From Actinomycetes bacterium (lineage in GTDB: Bacteria; Actinomycetota; Acidimicrobiia; IMCC26256; JANYLB01): a stretch of DNA of 54,051 nucleotides. Of the stretch, positions 38,634-46,658 are shown one piece after another. Each line of letters begins with the position of its first letter. The first letter of the stretch is position 1. Both the position numbers and the translations under genes were made by a program. The stretch covers positions 1 through 54,051 of the forward strand of contig JANYLB010000042.1 in assembly GCA_025363815.1 (NCBI GenBank). Reading direction: 5' to 3'. The notes beneath the pieces were generated by a model, which did not search any database, was not told the DNA's origin, and worked only from the letters and a program-made list of their open reading frames with translations.

Positions 38634-40991
38634 ATGAGTACCTTCGCGGCTGAAGGCGGCTACCAGGTCTTTTACCTCGGCCCAGCCGAGTGGTTCTGGC
38701 TCTATTTCTCTGCCGCCACGGCGGTGGTAGCGCTCCTCGTGGGGTTCTACCTCGTCCGCGGTGTGCTCGCGGCCGACCAGGGCACACCGAAGATGATTGA
38801 GATCGCCACGGCCATTCAAGAAGGCGCGATGGCTTACCTGAAGCGCCAGTTCAAGACGATCGCGGTGATCTTGATCCCCCTGGCGGCGATCGTTTTCGCC
38901 ACCGCCACCGAGGTCTACAAGCCGGGAACGGAAATCGGGCTCAGCTTTGTCGCGTCGGGGATATTTCGCACCCTGGCGTTCATCGCAGGCTGCTTCCTTT
39001 CGGGTCTGACCGGGTTCATCGGGATGAGCCTGGCGGTTCGGGGCAACGTGCGTACTGCTGCCGCAGCCAAGTCGGGCTCGCTTCCGGCGGCCCTGAGGGT
39101 TGCGTTCCGAACTGGCGGCGTGGCCGGGATGTTCACTGTGGGCCTCGGCCTTCTCGGCGCCACGATCATCATCATGGTGTTTCAGAACACCGCCGCCGCG
39201 ATCCTGCTTGGCTTCGGGTTCGGTGGCTCGCTCATCGCCCTGTTCCTGCGCGTCGGTGGAGGCATCTTCACCAAGGCCGCCGACGTCGGCGCCGACCTGG
39301 TCGGCAAGGTCGAAGCCGGGATCCCAGAAGACGACCCTCGGAACCCGGCGACGATCGCCGACAACGTGGGCGACAACGTCGGGGACTGCGCGGGCATGGC
39401 GGCCGACCTTTTCGAGAGCTACGAGGTCACGCTCGTGGCCTCGATCATCCTCGGCGTGGCGGCCTTCAAGTCGATCGGCATGAACCCCGCGCTGGGAGTG
39501 ATCTTTCCTCTAGCGGCGCGCGCGATCGGCGTCCTTGCTTCGATCGTCGGGGTGTTCGCAGTGCGAGCGACCGACGACGACAAGTCGGCGATGGCTCCGA
39601 TCAACCGCGGCTTCCTCGTCGCGAGCATTCTCACCGTCATAGGAACCGCGGTCGTCGCGTTCACCTACGTCGGCAATGAGCATGCCAACGCGGGCTGGAA
39701 GTGCTTCGGCGCAGTGGTGGCGGGGCTTGTGCTCGCCCAAGGTCTGAGCCGACTGACCGAGTACTTCACCTCGACCGAGACCGCACCGGTGCAGGAGATC
39801 GCCGAGGCGACGCGCACCGGCCCTGCAACCGTGGTGCTCGCGGGAGTCAGCTCGGGTCTCGAATCGAGTGTCTACGCGATTCTCGCGATCGGGGCTGCCC
39901 TCGGCGTCGCGATCTGGATGGGCGAAGGCAACATCCAGTTCACCTTCTATCTCGTCGCCCTCACGGGTATGGGCATGCTCGCGACCACTGGTGTCGTGGT
40001 CTCCGAAGACACCTTCGGGCCCGTGTCCGACAACGCCGCGGGGATCGCCGAGATGTCGGGCGAGTTCAGCGGTGAGCCCGAGCGCATCATGGTCAGCCTC
40101 GACGCGGTCGGCAACACCACCAAGGCCGTCACCAAGGGCTTCGCGATCGGATCAGCGGTGATCGCCTCGGTCGCCCTCTTCGCTTCGTTCGTGGAGACCA
40201 TCGGGGGCGAGCTCGGCCTAACCGGGCCCGATGGTCGGCCGATGGTCGGAAATGCTCTCTTCAAGCATGCGGCATCGCAGATCAACGTCGCCAACCCGAA
40301 GGTCTTCATCGGTTTGCTCATCGGCGGATCTATCGCGTTCATGTTCTCGGCCCTCGCGATCCGCGCCGTGGGCCGCACGGCCGGGGTCGTGGTGCAAGAG
40401 GTGCGCAGCCAGTTCCGCGACGGCGGGATCATGGCGGGAACCAAGGAGCCAGACTATGGCCCCGTCATCGACATCTGCACGAAGGCGTCCTTGCGTGAGC
40501 TGACCACGCCGGCGCTCCTCGCCGTGCTGGCCCCGGTGATCGTCGGCTTCGGCATCAGCTATCTCGCCCTCGGCGCGTTCCTCGCCGGCGTGATCCTCAC
40601 CGGCCAGCTGATGGCGAACTTCCTCAGCAACTCCGGTGGTGCGTGGGACAACGCGAAGAAGTACATCGAAGACGGTCACGAGGGCGGCAAGGGATCCGAG
40701 GCCCACAAGGCCGCGGTCATCGGCGACACCGTTGGCGACCCGTTCAAGGACACCGCTGGTCCCGCGCTGAACCCGCTGATAAAGGTCATGAACCTGATCT
40801 CGCTTCTCATCCTGCCCGCCGTGATCAGCCTCCGCCACAACGACCTGCGTTTCCTGATCGCGGGTGTGTCGCTGCTGGTGCTCATCGGCGCGGTTCTCTT
40901 CTCGAAGCGCAAGGGCGGCGGCTTCGGCGAGGAATCAGATGACTTCGTCGCGGCGGAGGCCGAGACCGGCGTCACCGGCCCCGCGTACTAG
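38634..40991 (+). CDS. hppA: proton-translocating membrane pyrophosphatase, K+-independent type
   Basis: A 785-residue enzyme with about 16 membrane helices that couples PPi hydrolysis to H+ export. The PPi/Mg site is visible as KAADVGADLVGKVE, EDDPRNPATIADNVGDNVGD and, near the end, GDTVGDPFKDTAGP. The K+-dependence position is Lys497 in GNTTKAVTKG. K+-dependent enzymes have Ala there, so this is predicted to be K+-independent and H+-pumping. ATG 38634 is preceded by a weak AGGAG. It lies between the KimA and Kdp systems and may supply proton-motive force. Confidence 0.95.
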   Translation: MSTFAAEGGYQVFYLGPAEWFWLYFSAATAVVALLVGFYLVRGVLAADQGTPKMIEIATAIQEGAMAYLKRQFKTIAVILIPLAAIVFATATEVYKPGTEIGLSFVASGIFRTLAFIAGCFLSGLTGFIGMSLAVRGNVRTAAAAKSGSLPAALRVAFRTGGVAGMFTVGLGLLGATIIIMVFQNTAAAILLGFGFGGSLIALFLRVGGGIFTKAADVGADLVGKVEAGIPEDDPRNPATIADNVGDNVGDCAGMAADLFESYEVTLVASIILGVAAFKSIGMNPALGVIFPLAARAIGVLASIVGVFAVRATDDDKSAMAPINRGFLVASILTVIGTAVVAFTYVGNEHANAGWKCFGAVVAGLVLAQGLSRLTEYFTSTETAPVQEIAEATRTGPATVVLAGVSSGLESSVYAILAIGAALGVAIWMGEGNIQFTFYLVALTGMGMLATTGVVVSEDTFGPVSDNAAGIAEMSGEFSGEPERIMVSLDAVGNTTKAVTKGFAIGSAVIASVALFASFVETIGGELGLTGPDGRPMVGNALFKHAASQINVANPKVFIGLLIGGSIAFMFSALAIRAVGRTAGVVVQEVRSQFRDGGIMAGTKEPDYGPVIDICTKASLRELTTPALLAVLAPVIVGFGISYLALGAFLAGVILTGQLMANFLSNSGGAWDNAKKYIEDGHEGGKGSEAHKAAVIGDTVGDPFKDTAGPALNPLIKVMNLISLLILPAVISLRHNDLRFLIAGVSLLVLIGAVLFSKRKGGGFGEESDDFVAAEAETGVTGPAY

Positions 40992-41071
40992 CAGCGGAGC
41001 GATCGAGAACGACAAAGCGTTGCGGTAGCGTCAAGAGACTGGGGTCACGCGCCAAGGCGGCGTCAAGACTG

Positions 41072-41100
41072 TTGACCGTGCGCTCTGCCGGCCTTACAAC
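41072..41100 (+). promoter_or_regulatory. promoter of the kdp operon
   Basis: TTGACC (41072-41077) and TACAAC (41095-41100) are 17 bases apart. The ATG at 41107 lies 7 bases after the -10, and no Shine-Dalgarno sequence is visible, which points to a leaderless mRNA starting at the first gene. A KdpE-binding site is presumably nearby, but I could not recognise it. Confidence 0.5.
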
Positions 41101-41106
41101 GAGCGT

Positions 41107-41880
41107 ATGGATGGCGATCTGACCCCCCCGGATCCCAGCAGCACTCGGCCCTCCGTGCTCGTCGGGTGGCTGCTGGCCGTGCTCGGCCCGATTTCCGTCT
41201 CCCTCGCGCTCGTTCCCGTGCGCTCGGACATCCGCCCGTCGAATGTGTCGCTAGTTCTCGTTCTCGTCGTTCTCGGTGCGGCGGTGGTCGGTGGTCGCGG
41301 GCCTGCGGCACTAGCGGCCTTGGTCTCGGCGCTCTCGTTCGATCTCTTCTTCACGCGTCCGTACGGCTCCTTTACGATCGCGAACCGCGACGATGTCGAG
41401 ACAGCTGTGCTCCTCCTGCTGGTGGGGCTGGCCGTCGCCGAGCTGGTCGTGCGCTCGCGGCGTAGCCAGCAGGTCGCGGTCCAGAGTCGAATCGAGGTCG
41501 ATCGGATGCGTCGCCTCGCCGAGCTCGCGGCCGGCGGTGAGTCGACGGGCGAGCTGGTACGCATCGTGCAGCGCGAGCTCATGACGCTGCTCCCACTAGA
41601 CGGTTGCCGATTCGAACGCCCACCCTTCCCGACCACGTTGCCGCGATTGCAGCACGGACACGTGCACGTGCCTGCGGAGCGCGAGGAGGGGACCGATGAA
41701 GGCCCCTCCCGTGAGGTGGAGCTGCCCGTGTGGGGCGAGGGACGCGAGGTCGGGCGTTTCGTGCTCTGTCTGCGCAGTGGCACGACCGGCATCACCCTGC
41801 CGATCGAAGCCCGCCGGATCGCGGTGGCACTCGCCGACCAGCTGGGGACGCTGATCGCAGTGTCATCGAACAACAACTGA
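41107..41880 (+). CDS. DUF4118/GAF-like membrane sensor without kinase domain
   Basis: A 257-residue protein. Four membrane helices (for example VGWLLAVLGPISVSLALVPV, VSLVLVLVVLGAAVVGG, LAALVSALSFDLFFT and VETAVLLLLVGLAVAELVV) match the KdpD DUF4118 domain, with the FFTRPYGSFTI loop between the last two. A coiled helix and a GAF-like region follow, ending IALADQLGTLIA in style. Histidine kinase motifs are absent. It looks like a KdpD sensor part on its own and heads the kdp operon. It could modulate KdpD by pairing with its membrane domain. Confidence 0.8.
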   Translation: MDGDLTPPDPSSTRPSVLVGWLLAVLGPISVSLALVPVRSDIRPSNVSLVLVLVVLGAAVVGGRGPAALAALVSALSFDLFFTRPYGSFTIANRDDVETAVLLLLVGLAVAELVVRSRRSQQVAVQSRIEVDRMRRLAELAAGGESTGELVRIVQRELMTLLPLDGCRFERPPFPTTLPRLQHGHVHVPAEREEGTDEGPSREVELPVWGEGREVGRFVLCLRSGTTGITLPIEARRIAVALADQLGTLIAVSSNNN

Positions 41881-41900
41881 TCTCGGAATCGGAGGAACAA

Positions 41901-42071
41901 ATGGCAGACGTCGTCTTCGTGGTCGTGACGATCGCGTTCTTCGCGTTGTGCGCCGCGTTCGTGGTTGGCTGCGACAAGCTCATCGGCCCTGACGACGAGT
42001 ACCTGCGCACCGACAACGGCCAGGTCGGCGAAGACGCCGAGTCGGGCGATCAGAACGCGGTCGCGGCATGA
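41901..42071 (+). CDS. 56-residue membrane peptide of the kdp operon
   Basis: A single-helix protein starting [20 protein letters not shown], followed by [12 protein letters not shown] and an acidic tail. GGAGG at 41891-41895 is five bases before ATG 41901. The stop overlaps kdpF by ATGA. Small ORFs with FFAL and GCDxL motifs occur beside kdpF in other kdp operons, as far as I recall. Its function is unknown. It might stabilise the KdpFABC complex as KdpF does. Confidence 0.75.
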   Translation: MADVVFVVVTIAFFALCAAFVVGCDKLIGPDDEYLRTDNGQVGEDAESGDQNAVAA

Positions 42072-42157
42072 GCTACGACAACGGCGTCGCCCTAGTGCTC
42101 GCGATTCTTCTCACCGGCTACCTACTGCTCACCCTTGTGTTCCCGGAGAAGTTCTGA
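42068..42157 (+). CDS. kdpF: KdpF, small subunit of the Kdp K+ pump
   Basis: A 29-residue protein, one membrane helix: [20 protein letters not shown], then TLVFPEKF. The P-E-K/R-F ending is the KdpF signature. It stabilises the KdpFABC complex. It is flanked by an overlap with the 56-residue peptide (ATGA) and by kdpA sharing one base (TGATG). Confidence 0.92.
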   Translation: MSYDNGVALVLAILLTGYLLLTLVFPEKF

Positions 42158-43869
42158 TGAGCGTCTCGTTCTGGATTCAGCTTGGGCTGCTGGTCGCCGC
42201 GGTCGGCGTGACCACGCCGCTTCTCGGTGGATACATGGCGAAGGTCTACGGGAACGCAGAGGCGCCCGGTGATCGCGTCTTCCTCCCTGTCGAGCGTCTC
42301 ATCTACCGGATCTGTCGCGTCGACCCGGAGCGCGAGCAACGCTGGACTGTCTACGCGTTCTCGGTGCTCGCGTTCAGCCTCGTGGGGATCCTCGTTCTCT
42401 ACGCGATGCAGCGACTCCAGACGGTGTTGCCGATGAATCCCACCGCGGTTCCGAAGGTCGGCGAGGCCCTGTCGTGGAACACGGCAGTCAGCTTCGTGAC
42501 CAACACGAACTGGCAGAGCTATGCCGGCGAGTCGACGCTGAGCAACTTCACGCAGATGACCGGACTCACGGTTCAGAACTTCGTGTCTGCGGCCTCCGGC
42601 ATGGCGGTGATGGCGGCGCTCATCCGCGGTCTTTCGCGTCGCCGCTCCCGAACGATCGGGAACTTCTGGGTCGACCTGGTTCGGTCGACGTTGCGCATCC
42701 TCCTGCCGCTGATGTTCGTCGCCGGGATCGTCTACGTGAGTCAGGGCGTGGTCCAGAACTTCGAAGGCTTCACCACGGTCAAGACCGTGGAGGGTCGGAG
42801 CCAGGTGATTCGCCAGGGACCGACCGCCAGCCAAGAGGCGGCGAAAATGGTCGGCACCAATGGTGGCGGCTTCAATAACGTGAACGCGGCGAATCCGCTG
42901 CAGAACCCGACCGGCTTCACCGACTTCTTCGGCCTCTACCTGATCCTGATGATCCCGTTCGCGCTCACGTTCACCTACGGGAAGATGGTGGGTGACGGCC
43001 GACAGGGCTGGGTCGTCTTCTCGGTGATGCTGAGCTTCTGGCTCATAGCGGTCATCGCCGCCGCCGCCTTCGAGACGGGCGGGAACCCGAACCTGACCCG
43101 CGCCGGCGCGAACCAAGCCGTCACCTCCAGCCAGAGCGGCGGGAACATGGAGGGAAAGGACATCCGCAATGGTCCGGCTGAGTGTGGCCTCTGGGCGGGC
43201 TCCACCACGGGCACTTCGAACGGCGCGACCAACTGCCAGCACGACTCGATGACCCCGCTCGGCGGCCTTGTGCCCATGGCCCACATGAAGCTTGGCGAGG
43301 TTAGCCCCGGCGGCGTTGGTGTTGGCCTCAACGGGCTTCTGATCCTCGCTCTCTTGTCGGTGTTCATCGCCGGCCTCATGGTCGGACGTACGCCGGAGTA
43401 CATGGGCAAGAAGATCCAGGCATCCGAGGTGAAGCTCGTGGTGCTCTACATCCTGGCCATGCCGTTCGCGGTACTCGTAGGCGCGGGCATCGCGATCGTC
43501 TTACCGACTGTGCTGAACCAGTCGATCCTCAATCCCGGACCGCACGGGCTGAGCGAGGTGCTGTACGCGTTCGCCTCTGCCGGCAACAACAACGGTTCAG
43601 CGTTTGCCGGGATCACCGCGAACACCCAATTCATGAACATCGCGCTCGGCGTGTCGATGTTGATCGGGCGTTTCTTCCTCATCATCCCGACATTGGGTAT
43701 CGCCGGGGCGCTGGCCCGCAAGGACAAAGTGCCTCCGTCGGCCGGCACCTTCCCGACGGGGACGCCGTTGTTCGCGGGGCTGGTCTTCGGCGTAACTGTG
43801 ATCGTCGCCGGGCTCACGTTCTTCCCGGCTCTCGCGCTTGGTCCCATCGTCGAGCACCTGAGCATCTAG
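42157..43869 (+). CDS. kdpA: KdpA, K+-binding subunit of the Kdp pump
   Basis: A 570-residue channel-like subunit with about ten membrane helices. The four selectivity-filter loops are visible: [30 protein letters not shown], the segment NMEGKDIR...[10 protein letters not shown], and [14 protein letters not shown]. It binds K+ with high affinity on the outer side and feeds KdpB. ATG 42157 shares one base with the kdpF stop. An AGGAG lies at its end, for kdpB translation. Confidence 0.96.
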   Translation: MSVSFWIQLGLLVAAVGVTTPLLGGYMAKVYGNAEAPGDRVFLPVERLIYRICRVDPEREQRWTVYAFSVLAFSLVGILVLYAMQRLQTVLPMNPTAVPKVGEALSWNTAVSFVTNTNWQSYAGESTLSNFTQMTGLTVQNFVSAASGMAVMAALIRGLSRRRSRTIGNFWVDLVRSTLRILLPLMFVAGIVYVSQGVVQNFEGFTTVKTVEGRSQVIRQGPTASQEAAKMVGTNGGGFNNVNAANPLQNPTGFTDFFGLYLILMIPFALTFTYGKMVGDGRQGWVVFSVMLSFWLIAVIAAAAFETGGNPNLTRAGANQAVTSSQSGGNMEGKDIRNGPAECGLWAGSTTGTSNGATNCQHDSMTPLGGLVPMAHMKLGEVSPGGVGVGLNGLLILALLSVFIAGLMVGRTPEYMGKKIQASEVKLVVLYILAMPFAVLVGAGIAIVLPTVLNQSILNPGPHGLSEVLYAFASAGNNNGSAFAGITANTQFMNIALGVSMLIGRFFLIIPTLGIAGALARKDKVPPSAGTFPTGTPLFAGLVFGVTVIVAGLTFFPALALGPIVEHLSI

Positions 43870-43878
43870 GAGCCTGTG

Positions 43879-45969
43879 ATGACCACGACGATGTCGCCAC
43901 CGTCCGCCCCGACTCCCGGCGCCGGTTCGGCCGAGAAGGTCCGCAAGAGCACGTCCATGTTCGATCCATCGATCATGCGACGGGCGATCGGCGACAGCTT
44001 TCGCAAACTCAACCCGCGGCACTTGGCCAAGAACCCGGTGATGTTGGTCGTCGAGGTCGGCAGCGTGGTGACCACGTTGTTGTTCTTCCGTGACCTCGGA
44101 CGCTCGTCGACCCAGGAGAACGTGTTCGCGGGTCTCGTCGCCATCTTCCTCTGGTTCACGGTGTTGTTCGCGAACTTCGCCGAGGCGGTTGCCGAAGGTC
44201 GGGGAAAGGCCCAGGCCGAGACGCTCAAGAAGACGCGAGCCGAGACTGTCGCCCGACGCCGGCGCGCCGACGGCTCCATCGAGGAGGTCCCCGGAGGCGA
44301 GCTCGACGTCGGCGACCTGTGCGTCGTCACTGCGGGTGAGTTGATCCCGAGCGACGGCGACGTGGTCGAGGGGATCGCGAGCATCGACGAGTCGGCGATC
44401 ACTGGCGAGTCTGCTCCGGTGATCCGTGAGGCGGGTGGTGACCGGTCGGCGGTGACCGGAGGAACGCGGGTGCTGTCCGACGAGATCGTGGTGCGCATAA
44501 CCGCCCGAGCGGGAGAGACGTTCCTCGACCGGATGATCGCGTTGGTCGAGGGTTCCGAACGCCAGAAGACGCCGAACGAGATCGCCCTGAACATCCTTCT
44601 CGCGGGGCTCACGATCATCTTCACGCTGGCGACGGTCAGTCTTCAGCCCTTCGCGATCTACTCGAACGCCGAGCAGTCGATCGTCGTGCTCGTGGCCCTG
44701 CTCGTGTGCCTCATCCCGACCACGATCGGCGGGCTGCTCTCCGCGATCGGGATCGCCGGTATGGATCGACTCGTGCGTCGCAACGTGCTCGCGATGAGCG
44801 GTCGCGCCGTCGAGGCCGCCGGAGACGTGAGCACCCTTCTGCTCGACAAGACCGGAACGATCACCTACGGCGCCCGCCAGGCAGCCGAGTTTCGTGCGGT
44901 TCCCGGTGTGACCGAGGCGGAGGTGGCGGAAGCGGCGATGCTCTCGAGCCTGGCCGACGAGACGCCCGAGGGCCGTTCGATCGTGGTGCTGGCGGAGGGC
45001 GAGCACCAGCTCTCTGCGCGTGAGATCGTCGGGGGCACACTCGTTCCCTTCACCGCGCAGACCCGGATGAGCGGCGTCGACTTCGACGGGCGCAGCATCC
45101 GCAAGGGTGCGACCGACTCGGTTCGCAAATGGGTCGAAGACCAGGGCGGTGTCATCCCGCCTGAGCTGACCGCCATCGTCGAGGCGATCTCGGGCCAGGG
45201 CGGTACGCCGCTCGTGGTCGCCGAGGGCTCTCGGGCGCTGGGGGTCGTCTACCTGAAAGACACGGTGAAGCCGGGCATCGCCGAGCGCTTCGCGGAGCTG
45301 CGTCTCATGGGCATCAGAACCGTGATGATCACGGGCGACAACCCACTCACCGCCGCGGTGATCGCGAAGGAAGCGGGTGTCGACGACTTTCTTGCCGAAG
45401 CGACGCCCGAAGACAAGATGGCCTACATCAAGAAGGAGCAGGCCGGAGGCCGGCTGGTCGCGATGACCGGTGACGGTACGAACGATGCGCCCGCGCTCGC
45501 GCAAGCCGACGTGGGTGTGGCCATGAACACCGGCACCCAGGCGGCCAAAGAGGCCGGCAACATGGTGGATCTCGATTCCGATCCGACGAAGCTCATCGAC
45601 ATCGTCGAGATCGGGAAGCAGCTGCTCATCACGCGCGGATCGCTGACCACCTTCTCGATCGCGAACGACGTGGCGAAGTACTTCGCGATCGTGCCCGCGA
45701 TGTTCATCGCCGCGTTCCCACAGCTGAACCAGATCAACATCATGAACCTCGCCAGCCCGCGTTCAGCGATCCTCTCCGCGGTGATCTTCAACGCGCTGAT
45801 CATCGTGATTCTCATCCCGTTGGCGTTGCGCGGAGTGAAGTTCGTGCCGTCGAGCGCCGCCGCGCTGCTGCGCCGCAACCTCCTGATCTACGGCGCCGGT
45901 GGCCTGATCGCCCCATTCGTCGGTATCAAGCTCATCGATCTGGCGATTACGGCCTTGGGGGTGAAGTGA
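43879..45969 (+). CDS. kdpB: KdpB, P-type ATPase subunit of the Kdp pump
   Basis: A 696-residue P-type ATPase. The phosphorylated Asp is Asp323 in [10 protein letters not shown]. Other motifs are the actuator [10 protein letters not shown], the hinge [21 protein letters not shown] and the N-domain KGATDSV region. It hydrolyses ATP to drive K+ import with KdpA. I chose ATG 43879, with AGGAG six bases upstream, over the GTG three bases before it. The stop shares a base with kdpC. Confidence 0.96.
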   Translation: MTTTMSPPSAPTPGAGSAEKVRKSTSMFDPSIMRRAIGDSFRKLNPRHLAKNPVMLVVEVGSVVTTLLFFRDLGRSSTQENVFAGLVAIFLWFTVLFANFAEAVAEGRGKAQAETLKKTRAETVARRRRADGSIEEVPGGELDVGDLCVVTAGELIPSDGDVVEGIASIDESAITGESAPVIREAGGDRSAVTGGTRVLSDEIVVRITARAGETFLDRMIALVEGSERQKTPNEIALNILLAGLTIIFTLATVSLQPFAIYSNAEQSIVVLVALLVCLIPTTIGGLLSAIGIAGMDRLVRRNVLAMSGRAVEAAGDVSTLLLDKTGTITYGARQAAEFRAVPGVTEAEVAEAAMLSSLADETPEGRSIVVLAEGEHQLSAREIVGGTLVPFTAQTRMSGVDFDGRSIRKGATDSVRKWVEDQGGVIPPELTAIVEAISGQGGTPLVVAEGSRALGVVYLKDTVKPGIAERFAELRLMGIRTVMITGDNPLTAAVIAKEAGVDDFLAEATPEDKMAYIKKEQAGGRLVAMTGDGTNDAPALAQADVGVAMNTGTQAAKEAGNMVDLDSDPTKLIDIVEIGKQLLITRGSLTTFSIANDVAKYFAIVPAMFIAAFPQLNQINIMNLASPRSAILSAVIFNALIIVILIPLALRGVKFVPSSAAALLRRNLLIYGAGGLIAPFVGIKLIDLAITALGVK

Positions 45970-46613
45970 TGCGACGTCAGCTCCTGCCCGCGCTGCTCAT
46001 GATGGTGATCTTCACCGTTCTGGCCGGCTTCGTGTTCCCGCTTGTGATCACAGGCGTGGCCCAACTCGGATTCCGCGACAAGGCCGATGGTTCCCTCGTC
46101 ACGGTCCACGGCAGGGCCGTCGGATCCAAGCTCATCGGCCAGACGTTCACCGAGCCCAAATACTTTCAGGGCCGTCCCAGCGCCGCAGGGCCGGCGGCTA
46201 CGGGAAGCGACGCTCCCGACCCCAACCACCCCGCCAACCCTGTTCCCAACGACCCGAAGGACCTCACCCAGGTCAACAGCTCCGGCTCGAATCTCGGTCC
46301 GACCAACCCGGACCTCATCCATCAGGTGAAGGCGCGGGTCGTGCAGTACCGCAGGGACAACCGACTCAGTGCGGGGGTCGCGGTTCCGGTCGACGCGGTC
46401 ACAAGCTCGGCTTCCGGCCTCGACCCGCATATCTCGGTCGCGAACGCCCGCATCCAAGCGCGTCGGGTCGCTCGGGTGCGGCGTCTCACTGCGGCGAAGG
46501 TGCAGGACCTTGTCGATCAGTTCACCAACGGCCCTACCCTTGGCGTGCTCGGACAGCCCGGTGTGAACGTGCTCGAGCTCAACCTCGCACTCGACCGCCT
46601 CGCACCTTCGTAG
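45969..46613 (+). CDS. kdpC: KdpC, accessory subunit of the Kdp pump
   Basis: A 214-residue protein with one N-terminal helix (LLPALLMMVIFTVLAGFVFP) and an exported domain. KdpC hallmarks are LIGQTFTEPKYFQGRPS, SGLDPHISVANARIQARRVA and GVNVLELNLALDRL. It raises nucleotide or K+ affinity of the complex. ATG 45969 overlaps the kdpB stop by one base. An insertion with GSDAPDPNHPANPVPNDPKD is a little longer than in E. coli. Confidence 0.95.
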   Translation: MRRQLLPALLMMVIFTVLAGFVFPLVITGVAQLGFRDKADGSLVTVHGRAVGSKLIGQTFTEPKYFQGRPSAAGPAATGSDAPDPNHPANPVPNDPKDLTQVNSSGSNLGPTNPDLIHQVKARVVQYRRDNRLSAGVAVPVDAVTSSASGLDPHISVANARIQARRVARVRRLTAAKVQDLVDQFTNGPTLGVLGQPGVNVLELNLALDRLAPS

Positions 46614-46658
46614 GCTGGAACCCATGAGCAAACGGACCGGCTGAGCGGAAGATCGACG

